The notes below the pieces were generated by a model, which saw nothing but the letters and a program-made list of their open reading frames with translations, made no database searches and had not been told where the DNA came from. From the IMG/VR virus record IMGVR_UViG_3300032242_000899, positions 1 through 31,962 of that record: a DNA stretch of 31,962 nt; one strand, written 5' to 3'. The stretch comes from a virus. A program made the translations under genes and the position numbers. Below are positions 5,853 to 13,640 of this stretch, piece by piece; position 1 is the stretch's first letter, and every line of letters begins with the position of its first letter.

Positions 5853-5883
5853 ATTGTAGCACATAGTTTTAGTGCTTATTCAA
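5853..5883 (-). promoter_or_regulatory. Putative promoter with extended -10
   Basis: On the minus strand TGCTACAAT (TG-N-TACAAT) gives an extended -10 element at 5853-5858 plus TG, with TTGAAT at 5878-5883 as a possible -35, 19 bases away. The -35 half overlaps the last codons of the phosphoesterase gene. The same TG-N-TACAAT form recurs before the scaffold gene. A sigma-70-like call from sequence alone is weak. Confidence 0.35.
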
Positions 5884-6708
5884 GTTTGGGTATTTCTTTG
5901 CCAAAAACTTTTCTAAAGGAACGTTCTCGTATCGCCGACACAGATAGTCCAAACTAACGAACATGGGGTCGTAGGATCCATTGCGAACCTCATGTTTGAC
6001 GACAATGCCGCGCCAGTGAGCATTACCCTGCGGCCCCTTGTAATCCTCATCATGTAGGTAACACGCCCCAGCGACCAGACCATGTTGGCTTGCTCCTGCG
6101 ACAAACCGGAGACCATACATAAGCGTCTGTTGATGCCCCATCGTGAACGAATGCCCAATGCTCTTGAGACGTGATTCAACGTTGCCTCCAAGCGGCTTGC
6201 CCGTCATGGGGTTGTAGAAGAAATGGGAGTAGCCCACTCCGTCCAGCCATAGGATTTCTTTGAACGGTTTTACTTGCCATCCGGTACGGACGTAATCAAG
6301 GTCATCCGTGGAGATAACACCTTCGAGCTGGGCGTCACCTTCGACTGCTCGGTTGATTCGATCTTCGTGATTACCGAGGAGGATGTATCGCTCGGGGTGC
6401 CATCCCTTGTGCTTCGTCCTGGCGCGTGTCTTATTGAGTTCGACCATCGGAGCGTTGAGGATTGCCCATGCGCTGTTAGCGGCTTTGATGTCCTCGGTGT
6501 AGCGCCGGCCCTCCATGGATTTCTTGCCCTTGTCGTACATCGAGAGCGAGGGCATGTCGGCATGGTCGCCAAGGTGAATGATGCGAACATCCTCATCTCG
6601 AAACTCGTCGACGAGGTACTGCCCTATCCAGCGAAGGTGGTCAGTAGGGACGCCGGCCTTAGCCTGCGTGTCCGGTATGACAACGTGAGTTATGGGCTTC
6701 ATGCTCAT
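5869..6708 (-). CDS. Calcineurin-like metallophosphoesterase
   Basis: A 279-residue two-metal phosphoesterase. The metal-binding blocks appear in order: Pro-Asp-Thr-Gln with Asp13, Gly-Asp-His-Ala-Asp with Asp48, Gly-Asn-His-Glu (112-115), and later histidine-bearing blocks, including a Gly-His near 190 and Ser-Gln-His-Gly. The usual first Asp-x-His is Asp-Thr-Gln here, as in several phage members. The substrate is unknown; phage relatives act on nucleotides, nucleic-acid ends or phosphoproteins. It is coupled by TAATG to the permuted papain-like gene upstream and ends just before the spacer, so it probably closes the late transcription unit. Confidence 0.85.
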   Translation of the reverse strand: MSMKPITHVVIPDTQAKAGVPTDHLRWIGQYLVDEFRDEDVRIIHLGDHADMPSLSMYDKGKKSMEGRRYTEDIKAANSAWAILNAPMVELNKTRARTKHKGWHPERYILLGNHEDRINRAVEGDAQLEGVISTDDLDYVRTGWQVKPFKEILWLDGVGYSHFFYNPMTGKPLGGNVESRLKSIGHSFTMGHQQTLMYGLRFVAGASQHGLVAGACYLHDEDYKGPQGNAHWRGIVVKHEVRNGSYDPMFVSLDYLCRRYENVPLEKFLAKKYPNLNKH

Positions 6709-7199
6709 TACAAGCCGAAGTCTAACACATCCTTTAGCTCTTGTGGGGTAACGGTGTAAATGTCAGGCCATAGGCCCTTGCGCACCCACCCACCGGTTCG
6801 GAGGGCCTCTGCCACTAAAGCGGAGCAAATCCATGAACCTTCGCTACGGAATGCAGGGAACCATTTGGGAGTAATAATGTCGATAGCAATGTTGAGAATG
6901 GTCAGCCATCCGTAGGGTTTGCCCACATTCTGCTCGCAGAAAACAAATACCTTCTCAATGTCCACATGTTCAGGGAATGGCATAAGCCAAACCTTGCCGC
7001 CAGGGGCTACTTCGTCTAGGGTGCGAGTACTGGTTACTCCACGTGCCTCTGCCTGCCAGACCTTGCCGGATGGGTGGACGATGAAAGCGTGGTTGACAAC
7101 GCCCTTGCGGAACCGTAGGCGCTCCCCCAGACGGATGAGGCGACCGATTAGTCCTTGGCTCCGGCAGAAGCCGATTGCGCCGTTTGCTGGTATCTCCAC
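6708..7199 (-). CDS. Permuted NlpC/P60 papain-like enzyme
   Basis: A 163-residue papain-fold protein in which catalytic residues appear in permuted order: His37 (Asn-His-Ala-Phe-Ile-Val), Glu51 (Gln-Ala-Glu-Ala-Arg-Gly-Val), then Cys125 (Ile-Cys-Ser-Ala-Leu-Val). This is the order of YiiX/YebB-type permuted NlpC/P60 proteins, which act as amidases or peptidases. The Gly-Lys-Pro-Tyr-Gly-Trp near 93-98 fits the same group. The start is a GTG directly after the upstream TAG, with a near-perfect AAGGAGGT ribosome site, one of the strongest in the window. It follows the membrane proteins of the lysis region, so a role in cell-wall degradation or lipid/peptide hydrolysis at lysis is likely. Confidence 0.8.
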   Translation of the reverse strand: MEIPANGAIGFCRSQGLIGRLIRLGERLRFRKGVVNHAFIVHPSGKVWQAEARGVTSTRTLDEVAPGGKVWLMPFPEHVDIEKVFVFCEQNVGKPYGWLTILNIAIDIITPKWFPAFRSEGSWICSALVAEALRTGGWVRKGLWPDIYTVTPQELKDVLDFGL

Positions 7200-7544
7200 C
7201 TAAACCTCCTTAGAGGGCGTTAGAGAGGCTTCTAGGGTGCTTAGACGGGCTTCTAGCGCATCTAGGTCAGCGTCCTGGCGCACGTCTGTAATGTCGTCAA
7301 TACCCTTGTGTCCATGGTGGGTGGCGATGTAGGTCGAGACCCCTGCACTAAAACAGCAGGCAACGATGACGCCTAGGTGAAAGTTGTCGATGGCGAACTT
7401 GGTAGCAACAATGTTGGCAAGATAAAATGCCATTTCGGTCACGGCAGCGATTGTGGATCGACCACGTGCCTCGGCCTGAACCATTAGTACGGCAAAAATG
7501 TTCGCTACAAAAAGCGAACCGGAGGCAATAAGGATTTCTTTCAC
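7200..7544 (-). CDS. Holin candidate, three membrane spans
   Basis: The 114-residue product has three hydrophobic segments (about 4-23, 33-51 and 57-75), then a charged, helical C-terminus with regular Leu/Ala positions that could form a coiled coil. Size, span number, charged tail and position next to an endolysin gene fit a class I-type holin. The start is GTG in a GTGA overlap with the preceding membrane-protein gene. The family is not recognised by sequence, and which of the two small membrane proteins is the holin cannot be settled here. Confidence 0.65.
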   Translation of the reverse strand: MKEILIASGSLFVANIFAVLMVQAEARGRSTIAAVTEMAFYLANIVATKFAIDNFHLGVIVACCFSAGVSTYIATHHGHKGIDDITDVRQDADLDALEARLSTLEASLTPSKEV

Positions 7545-7780
7545 TTGATACTTTCTTGTCCCTTGTGGTAGGAAATGTGGTTTTCCAGTTCGTGCTGGGT
7601 GTCCTTCACCATGGTTTCGATACGGTCAACGGCATCTCGAAGGCTGGTACCGGAGTTGGGCTTAAGTTCGTGGCGAATCTTCTGCCAGAGCAAGCGACCT
7701 AACCATGCAGTTAAAGCGAGCGCAGGAGCCGTAGCCGTTGAGTAGTTGGCAAGGTCTCCCCAGTGGAGTGAACCCATCAT
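7541..7780 (-). CDS. Small single-span membrane protein of the lysis cassette
   Basis: The 79-residue product has one hydrophobic segment (about 15-33) followed by a basic stretch and a long charged amphipathic helix (about 46-75). This is the layout of phage accessory lysis proteins, antiholins and some minor holins. It overlaps the endolysin stop as ATGA and the next start as GTGA, so all three lysis genes are translationally coupled. Holin, antiholin and spanin-like roles remain open. Confidence 0.65.
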   Translation of the reverse strand: MMGSLHWGDLANYSTATAPALALTAWLGRLLWQKIRHELKPNSGTSLRDAVDRIETMVKDTQHELENHISYHKGQESIK

Positions 7781-8256
7781 GCGGCGTACTCAATCTTAGG
7801 CCACTTTTGGGTGGTGTCATAGCGAAAGTACTGAACAGGTCGATGGTCATCAGAGGCCCTACAAAAACTGGGGTCGCCCTCTTGTCCAAGACTGACGAGT
7901 AGTGGGTTCTTGAGATCCTTTTGCACGACTACGGCAACATGCTGGGTCGAGAGAGGTTGACCAACGTTGAAGATTGCCAGGTCGCTAGGACGCGCCAAGG
8001 CAGCTGGAACCCTGCGCCCATTCCGAGCAAGGGTTTCCGTATTGCCATAGCCGTTGTAGTGGTACACGGGGCCGTTGGGGTCGCCAGCACCGGCTACCCG
8101 ATAGCAGAGCGCCGCAAAGCTGGAACAGTCAAACTTCATCACCTTGCTGATGACGTACTGAACCGGACGGTATTGCAGGTAGTGAAACAGTTTTTTGTTA
8201 TGAACTGCCCAGACTGCGAACCAGCCGATATCGTTTGCTACATCTTTATTTGCCAT
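7777..8256 (-). CDS. NlpC/P60-like endolysin
   Basis: A 159-residue papain-like peptidase, predicted to cut peptidoglycan at lysis. The catalytic Cys44 lies in Phe-Asp-Cys-Ser-Ser-Phe and the His106 in Gln-His-Val-Ala-Val-Val, the standard (unpermuted) NlpC/P60 or CHAP order; the third polar residue is not certain. There is no signal peptide and no added cell-wall-binding domain, so release through a holin is expected. TAATG joins it to the fibre-like gene upstream and ATGA to the first membrane protein downstream. Confidence 0.8.
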   Translation of the reverse strand: MANKDVANDIGWFAVWAVHNKKLFHYLQYRPVQYVISKVMKFDCSSFAALCYRVAGAGDPNGPVYHYNGYGNTETLARNGRRVPAALARPSDLAIFNVGQPLSTQHVAVVVQKDLKNPLLVSLGQEGDPSFCRASDDHRPVQYFRYDTTQKWPKIEYAA

Positions 8257-9092
8257 TATGCTGATAGTCCAATCACGAATAGACGGTTTTGAGCTGCCGT
8301 AGGCGTAGTGCCAGTGCAGTTAAGGTTGACGGTTGTGGCAGTCGTGGGGACACCTTCGACCGCATAAAACGTGACTATGGTAGTGTATTGCCCCGTTGCC
8401 GTAAGTGTCGATCCAACAACATTTAGCGTAGTAGAGGCTCCAAAGTCAATATTGGCGTTGTAGGTGCCAGCTCCACCTTGGATGTACCGTACCCCTACGA
8501 CTACATACTTAGTGAACCCAGATACGGAAACCGTTGCCGAAGTGTTGGCAGTCGTGGAAGTAGCGATAAAAAGGTCTGCAATCGCAGGCAGGAGGGACGC
8601 TATTGTTTTCCACGATGGGGCTACGCCGGAGCCATTTGATGTCAGCACCGAGTTGTTAGCGCCGATAGAAAGACGAGCAAGGCTATTAACGGCATCGCCG
8701 TAGAGCAAGTCTCCAATAGCAGAGATGTTGCCAACTGTTTCAGAAACGGCGTAGTTCGCTTCGTTTAGGTCAGTCGCTGTCATCACGGGAACGACTGTCG
8801 TACCGCTGGCATGGTACTGATCCGAGGTGCCATCCTGACCACGTGTGACGGAGACAGTAACGCTACCCGAGGCCCAGTTGTAGTCTGCTGGGCCAACTAG
8901 AACCTTCTCCTCGGTGGATGTGCCGTAGCCAATCGAGAGGTAGAACGCCGTGTTATTAGGCGATGCGCCTCCTAGACCGTTCCAGGACGTATCGGTTCCA
9001 GTAATCGTGACGGTGGTGGCGCCAGCGTTAAGTGCAGCGGAGATGGAGGCCGCTACTGCGCCGCCAACATAGCTTTTTCGGGTGTATGCCAT
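8256..9092 (-). CDS. Virion fibre-like protein
   Basis: The 278-residue product is rich in Ser, Thr, Ala, Gly and Val with alternating beta-type sequence. Residues about 20-120 match the N-terminal module common in phage tail and fibre proteins: a Thr-rich strand repeat, an Arg-Gly-Gln-Asp-Gly-Thr turn, Tyr-His-Ala-Ser-Gly and then an Asp-Leu-Asn-Glu-Ala-Asn helix. The C-terminal 100 residues look like a jelly-roll or receptor-binding head. It is the last structural gene before the endolysin, a usual place for a receptor-binding or minor tail protein. Confidence 0.7.
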   Translation of the reverse strand: MAYTRKSYVGGAVAASISAALNAGATTVTITGTDTSWNGLGGASPNNTAFYLSIGYGTSTEEKVLVGPADYNWASGSVTVSVTRGQDGTSDQYHASGTTVVPVMTATDLNEANYAVSETVGNISAIGDLLYGDAVNSLARLSIGANNSVLTSNGSGVAPSWKTIASLLPAIADLFIATSTTANTSATVSVSGFTKYVVVGVRYIQGGAGTYNANIDFGASTTLNVVGSTLTATGQYTTIVTFYAVEGVPTTATTVNLNCTGTTPTAAQNRLFVIGLSA

Positions 9093-9108
9093 TCTTCTAT
9101 TTTACTTT

Positions 9109-11013
9109 CTAATAAGTAGGTTGGGGGTCAAGGGTAAAGCCGTTGATGGTCTTCATCTTGATAATGAGGTTCCCACGGTATCCACCTTGGAAGTTGTCGC
9201 GTCGCTCATAGGGAACCCATCGACAATCCGTGATAATCACGTCTGCACTGATTGGGCCTTCAAGGTAGGAGATGATTTGCTGGCTTCGACGGAGGCTGTC
9301 AATGTACATGTACTCCTCGTAAGGGTCATACGAGTAGTCAATACCGTTCACATTCACTACATCTGCAAGGTCGATAACTTGGGTAATCAAAGTCTCGGTA
9401 GCAATGGCTGGCGCCGATCGGAGTGTCCAACGGGTCACTTGCGAGCCAGATGGGGCAGCCTCTAGGACAAGTTTCACATTGAAGTATTCGCCACGGGGGG
9501 AAGGTGTGATCTGATAGTCCGAGGACGTAAGGGGTGGAGGCATCATTGCCGTCAGGGAGAAGTCTCCATCATTTGTTGAGAGATAACCGTACACATTTCC
9601 TACCGACTTGGAAACGTTGAAGTGGATGAAGGCAGCAATCTTGTCATCGGGGATGCCGTAGGTGATTCGCCCACTATCCATAAACCCTGACGTAACGTAA
9701 GTAGTCGCCTCCGTGTAAATGCCATCTCCTACAATGGACATCAACGGGCCATTTGTGATGGGACACCAATCTAGGTTCATTGAAGTAGCGGTCGATTTGG
9801 TAATCATCAGGTCGCTGGCATACGCTGGCTCTAGGTTGTCGACAAAGCTGGCAAGATCCATGCGACCAAGGCCGCTAGATATGCCGTCGTAGTTGTTCCA
9901 CGTAAACCATACATACTGGCCGTTGCCGGTAAAACCTGTGACGGGTCGGGTGACCTTCTCATTAAGAGCAGGGATTAGTGCGCCAGCAGTCAGGTAGTTG
10001 TTCTGCGAAGGTTGTGCCATACGGACGCCATGGTTAGACCCGATAAACATGAAGTTTAGGTAGCCATAAAGTGCCGTAACGTATTCACCGCTTGTAAGAG
10101 GTAGAGCCACGATAGGAACGTTTAGGTTGCTACCAGTGATTCCTGCATTGTAAGTCGAGAAGTAGACTGCGCCATTCTTGTACGAAGTCAACGATGGAAC
10201 TGATCCTGCCATGTAGACAGCACCCTGGCAAGTGGCGAATGAAGTCCAGCGGAAACTAGATGAGGGGTGCGACCACAAAAGCACCACGTTGCTACCTGTG
10301 GTAGCCACATAAAGACTTGAGTTAGCAGCGCAGATTAGTTTGTCAAGTTGCCACGATACGGCGTAAAACAACTTTGATGGTTCATGGAGACTGGTTTGCT
10401 GGGTGGTTGACCCTACGCTCCAAGACTTGATGTGGTCGGTGCCATCCGCTACCCATACGTAAGTACCGTTTGTAGTGATGTCTGTACCGATGACTGACGT
10501 AGTGCCGTCCTTGACCTCTTGCCAGGAGGAGTAGTCAGAGGTGTAGAAAACGCCAGTCGAGGTCACGGCATAGACGTAGACCCCAGCTGCGATAGTCTTA
10601 ACCAGCGTTCCACCTGGGCCTGTCTTTTGTACAGTGTCGTGGAGAAGTGAGAGTTCCCACTTAGTCCATGGGTTGATTCCCTTAGACTTGTAAAACCGGT
10701 TAGAAACGGATAGAGGACGGTCAAGAAACAACTGTCCTGAACCTAGGCTCCAGTCGTTCTGCTCACGGCGCCAGAGGCCGTCCGTGTTAACGGTACCTTC
10801 ACCAGCAATATTGGTGAGGTTGATTGACTGACGTTGTGCGGCAAATGAGTCGTGGCTAAAAGCGTCTCGACGGAATGCCTCGTAGTTGGTCTCAACGTTG
10901 TACCAGCGACCAGCGATGGAGACGGTAAAAACCCCCTTGGGGCTTACATCTCTAACTGATGTGAACGAGTTGAACTTTGCTCCACCACGGTAGGCATTCG
11001 AGATTTGAACCAC
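9109..11013 (-). CDS. Tail tube/nozzle-like protein with propeller-like repeats
   Basis: A 634-residue beta-rich protein. From about residue 110 to 400 it shows repeated short blade-like units in which Tyr-Val-Trp, Val-Tyr-Ala-Val, Ser-Leu-Tyr-Val and Ala-Val-Tyr-Met strands alternate with Gly/Asn/Asp turns, as in beta-propellers. The C-terminal 200 residues are a different beta-rich domain. Such proteins form the tail nozzle (tail tubular protein B type) in podoviruses. It begins at a GTG sharing one base with the TAG of the adaptor-like gene (TAGTG), and this adaptor-then-nozzle order is typical of short-tailed phages. Family membership is inferred from architecture, not from a specific motif. 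Confidence 0.6.
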   Translation of the reverse strand: MVQISNAYRGGAKFNSFTSVRDVSPKGVFTVSIAGRWYNVETNYEAFRRDAFSHDSFAAQRQSINLTNIAGEGTVNTDGLWRREQNDWSLGSGQLFLDRPLSVSNRFYKSKGINPWTKWELSLLHDTVQKTGPGGTLVKTIAAGVYVYAVTSTGVFYTSDYSSWQEVKDGTTSVIGTDITTNGTYVWVADGTDHIKSWSVGSTTQQTSLHEPSKLFYAVSWQLDKLICAANSSLYVATTGSNVVLLWSHPSSSFRWTSFATCQGAVYMAGSVPSLTSYKNGAVYFSTYNAGITGSNLNVPIVALPLTSGEYVTALYGYLNFMFIGSNHGVRMAQPSQNNYLTAGALIPALNEKVTRPVTGFTGNGQYVWFTWNNYDGISSGLGRMDLASFVDNLEPAYASDLMITKSTATSMNLDWCPITNGPLMSIVGDGIYTEATTYVTSGFMDSGRITYGIPDDKIAAFIHFNVSKSVGNVYGYLSTNDGDFSLTAMMPPPLTSSDYQITPSPRGEYFNVKLVLEAAPSGSQVTRWTLRSAPAIATETLITQVIDLADVVNVNGIDYSYDPYEEYMYIDSLRRSQQIISYLEGPISADVIITDCRWVPYERRDNFQGGYRGNLIIKMKTINGFTLDPQPTY

Positions 11014-12044
11014 TACCAGCCTCGCAGACGGACGTTGTACTGACGTGCAAGGCGGTCGCCTTCTGCGTCGATACGGGCTTGGCGCTGGGCCATCAGGGGA
11101 CGAGTGCTGGCAGCAATGGCTCCACTAGGTACGTCAGCTGCCTTACGGCTGTCCGGCTGACCTTCAATGAAGTTGCGCTTAATCTCTCGGCTTGCCATCA
11201 ACGCTATTTGTGCGCCGAGGACGGGGATGTCAAGTGCCGTGGTGGGCAGGTTGGCTACCGTGATTGGCTTACCATCGCCGTCAAGCGGTACCGTTCCCTT
11301 GTAGTTGTAGGGAGCATCCTCTTTGTCTAAGTTGTTGATAGGCGTGTAAGTCACATCGTCCGTGAGGTTGACTAACGGGATGAACGGCGCCGCATAGGTA
11401 AGGTACATCGGCAAACCAGGGTATCCACCCTGATAAAGCTGGATGCCTTGACCAGATGGGAAAATACTGTCAGCAGCACCTGCGGCACTAAACATCTGGC
11501 GCTGAACACGCCAGTTACGGATGGCAGGGAAGTTATGCGATGGTGGGGCAATACGGTAGTTGACTGACAGAACGTCAAGGAAGTTATTAGGCAGGTCGCC
11601 TAGGTCGTAACCCTGAAAGACTGGGTTGAAGGGAATGCTGGTGCTTTCGATACGGAATAAGCCATTGGTAGGCGAGGACAGGTCGAGCAGGTCATCGTTG
11701 ATGGCTACACCAATATCGAACTTGGTGAACTTGGGGTTGACGTAGACAATGGCACTACGAGCGTGAGCAGTTGCCTTAGATCCGCTGTAACCACGGGCAA
11801 CTGTGGCCTTAGTGCCATCCCATGATTCAATGTACATAACCTCAAGGTCAACCGACAAGTACCCACCAGGGGTAATCATGTTCGCTTGAACGCCAGACAG
11901 TTCGATAGTGGATGTCGTATCATCGTCGATGCTCTTAGTCAACGAACAGGTGATGTCACGCTGTCCTGACAGCAAGCGACGGTAGACCTTCTCGATTAGG
12001 TCGCTGAAAGTGGCGCCTTGGGTCGAAGTGAACGTGTAGGTCAT
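11013..12044 (-). CDS. Head-tail adaptor-like structural protein
   Basis: The 343-residue product starts with a helix (Thr-Phe-Ser-Asp-Leu-Ile-Glu-Lys-Val-Tyr-Arg-Arg-Leu). It then has a module with Glu-Val-Met-Tyr-Ile-Glu-Ser and Val-Ala-Arg-Gly-Tyr-Ser-Gly-Ser-Lys-Ala-Thr-Ala-His-Ala, a signature shared by many phage connector and tail proteins. The middle is beta-rich, and the C-terminus is helical and Arg-rich (about 260-343). It lies just before the nozzle-like gene, so an adaptor or gatekeeper role below the portal is the best guess. The start overlaps the FmdB-like gene stop as ATGA. Confidence 0.6.
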   Translation of the reverse strand: MTYTFTSTQGATFSDLIEKVYRRLLSGQRDITCSLTKSIDDDTTSTIELSGVQANMITPGGYLSVDLEVMYIESWDGTKATVARGYSGSKATAHARSAIVYVNPKFTKFDIGVAINDDLLDLSSPTNGLFRIESTSIPFNPVFQGYDLGDLPNNFLDVLSVNYRIAPPSHNFPAIRNWRVQRQMFSAAGAADSIFPSGQGIQLYQGGYPGLPMYLTYAAPFIPLVNLTDDVTYTPINNLDKEDAPYNYKGTVPLDGDGKPITVANLPTTALDIPVLGAQIALMASREIKRNFIEGQPDSRKAADVPSGAIAASTRPLMAQRQARIDAEGDRLARQYNVRLRGW

Positions 12045-12430
12045 AGTACCCCTGATGCTTGCAGTTGAGTTTTAGATTCGTCGATACGCTTGGAGATGTA
12101 GGAATCGGTGATTGTGCCGCTCTCGACCTCGTAGCGTGAGTTGGCACGTGATTCAAGTTCGGCCGCACCAACAGTAGATTTGGGTTGCAGACCTTCGGAT
12201 CGGAGGCGAGCGTAGGCTGGCAAGTCCTTCTCCAACTGCTTCTCATGGTGATTGCGAGTAGCGACATCGCTGTTGCGCGTAGGCATAGCAGACGGCGAGA
12301 AGTTGATGTTGCCGTAATACTTGAAGACATCCCCACCGCATTCGCACTTAGTCAGGGAATCATCCGAGAAAGACTGGACAACTTCAAAAATCTTTTGTTC
12401 TGCTTGGCAGATGTAATCGTATCTAGGCAT
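12041..12430 (-). CDS. FmdB-like zinc-ribbon protein with a lost cysteine
   Basis: The N-terminal 45 residues match the FmdB zinc ribbon: Met-Pro-Arg-Tyr-Asp-Tyr, then Cys, Phe-Glu-Val, Ser-Phe-Ser-Asp, and Cys-x-Cys-Gly-Gly. The first knuckle, normally CxxC, reads Cys-Gln-Ala-Glu, so one zinc ligand is replaced by Glu or absent. The remaining 85 residues are charged and helical. An in-frame extension upstream to 12748 overlaps the preceding gene and has unrelated composition, so the start at 12430 (8-base overlap) is used. FmdB-like proteins are common small genes in phages. Here it sits inside the tail genes, possibly as an assembly factor. Confidence 0.75.
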   Translation of the reverse strand: MPRYDYICQAEQKIFEVVQSFSDDSLTKCECGGDVFKYYGNINFSPSAMPTRNSDVATRNHHEKQLEKDLPAYARLRSEGLQPKSTVGAAELESRANSRYEVESGTITDSYISKRIDESKTQLQASGVL

Positions 12431-13640
12431 TGACCGGCTCCAGGTAAGCGGCGTATCCGGCGTGGACAAGCTCGTTTGCAAGTTCTTGCGATACCATTGT
12501 AGTTTCTCCACCCAAAAAGATTTGGACGATAGGGTTCGGCAGGTGATACTCCTCGATGGTGCCGTTCCAGTTGTGGACGTAGGCATAGAGGCCGGAAGGG
12601 TCGTTCGGGTTGTAAGGGTAGGGAACATTGGCGTTGCTGTTCTCTGGCGTGGGGTAGTCCTGAACGAATGTGCCATCCTTAAGGCGAAACACGTTGACGT
12701 GCCGTTCTCGAATCTCGTAGTGGCGGAAAAGCATGTAGGAGGCGCCACGGCTATCCGGCAGGATGGGTGGGACTACCTTGGTCTTCGGGGTACTAAAGTT
12801 GATCATTGGCAATATTGCTTGGTCGCCAAATGAAATGCTTTCGGCCAGTGCAACGTAGATTTTGCGCTGACCGAATACAACATCAGTTAATCCATATGCT
12901 TCGGTTACTTTGACTGACTGAAAAGCCGCTGAACCTTGGGCGCTAGAGGCCAAGGTAATCGACTGGCTCACCGATACTGGAAGGGTGACTTGAGCAGTCG
13001 TACCCACATTTACTGCAATGGCGTCAGATGCAGTTTTTGTGAACTTACGGTAACTGGCAACACTATCGGAGAGCGTCAAAGTTTGTGCTTGAGCTACGCC
13101 ACTCTTGGATACGCGCTCGCTAAAGGCGAGGGTATCCGTTGCGGCCGCTAAGTATCCTCCAACAAAAACACCAAATGTCCCAATCGAGGGGGATAAGCTA
13201 GAAACTGCTGGGGTGAACTGAACTAAGTTAGTAGAAACAGTACTTACATTTGTCGCCCTAAAGTTTTCGCTGGCAGATCCAAAACGTACAAGAGCATTCG
13301 CAGGGATGATGACGCCATCACGAATGTAAAACTGTGACATTCCAGCTGTAACAGGTGTACTAGTTTTACCCACCCAGATAATGCTGGTGGTGGCTAGGTT
13401 CAAGTTGACCGTAGATGTGACCGTAATAGTTTTGGTCGTGATGTTGACCGAGGCTAGAGGATAGGCAGCGGCAGTAGCAGCTGGGCCAATCCACACCTTG
13501 TAAGTCGTAGCGTTGGCGGCTGTCAGACCAAGAGGCAAAGCCTTTAAAACAAGTGTTTTGCTATTTACCGTTGCGGCAGTAAGGGTTGTTGAACCATTCT
13601 CCGTAAAGATTTCTGTGTACTTAATCTGGGGGAAAGCCAT
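12423..13640 (-). CDS. Repeat-containing virion surface protein
   Basis: A 405-residue beta-rich, Ser/Thr/Ala/Val-rich protein. From about 165 to 280 it carries degenerate units of the type Leu-Ser-Asp-Ser-Val, Phe-Ser-Glu-Arg-Val, Gln-Ser-Ile-Thr-Leu and Glu-Ser-Ile-Ser-Phe-Gly-Asp spaced about 20-30 residues apart. The last 100 residues change character: aromatic, Pro- and Tyr-rich, with Phe-Arg-His-Tyr-Glu-Ile, then a final helix with Ala-Asn-Glu-Leu and Ala-Gly-Tyr. The same short repeat occurs in the upstream 596-residue protein. Likely an external tail or head fibre component. TAATG coupling precedes it. Confidence 0.6.
   Translation of the reverse strand: MAFPQIKYTEIFTENGSTTLTAATVNSKTLVLKALPLGLTAANATTYKVWIGPAATAAAYPLASVNITTKTITVTSTVNLNLATTSIIWVGKTSTPVTAGMSQFYIRDGVIIPANALVRFGSASENFRATNVSTVSTNLVQFTPAVSSLSPSIGTFGVFVGGYLAAATDTLAFSERVSKSGVAQAQTLTLSDSVASYRKFTKTASDAIAVNVGTTAQVTLPVSVSQSITLASSAQGSAAFQSVKVTEAYGLTDVVFGQRKIYVALAESISFGDQAILPMINFSTPKTKVVPPILPDSRGASYMLFRHYEIRERHVNVFRLKDGTFVQDYPTPENSNANVPYPYNPNDPSGLYAYVHNWNGTIEEYHLPNPIVQIFLGGETTMVSQELANELVHAGYAAYLEPVNA

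Larger units (their letters stand above)
5697..5868 (-). promoter_or_regulatory. Intergenic regulatory spacer upstream of the recombination genes
   Basis: This is one of only two sizeable gaps in the window. Reading on the minus strand it holds, in order, a promoter-like sequence (-10 at 5853-5858), a long stem-loop (5773-5816), an imperfect dyad (5743-5760) and the ribosome site of the exonuclease gene (5703-5709). A second weak promoter candidate is TTGCAA (5750-5755) with TACTGT (5727-5732), 17 bases apart, overlapping the dyad. The arrangement suits independent control of the left-end genes. No coding frame is convincing here. Confidence 0.5.

Noticed and set aside
6274-6759. 161-codon plus-strand frame opposite the phosphoesterase
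   Set aside because: Antisense to a clear gene, with no ribosome site or domain.
12431-12748. Upstream extension of the FmdB-like frame
   Set aside because: It overlaps the previous gene, is Thr/Arg/Ser-rich unlike the real protein, and the family start (Met-Pro-Arg-Tyr) is at 12430.
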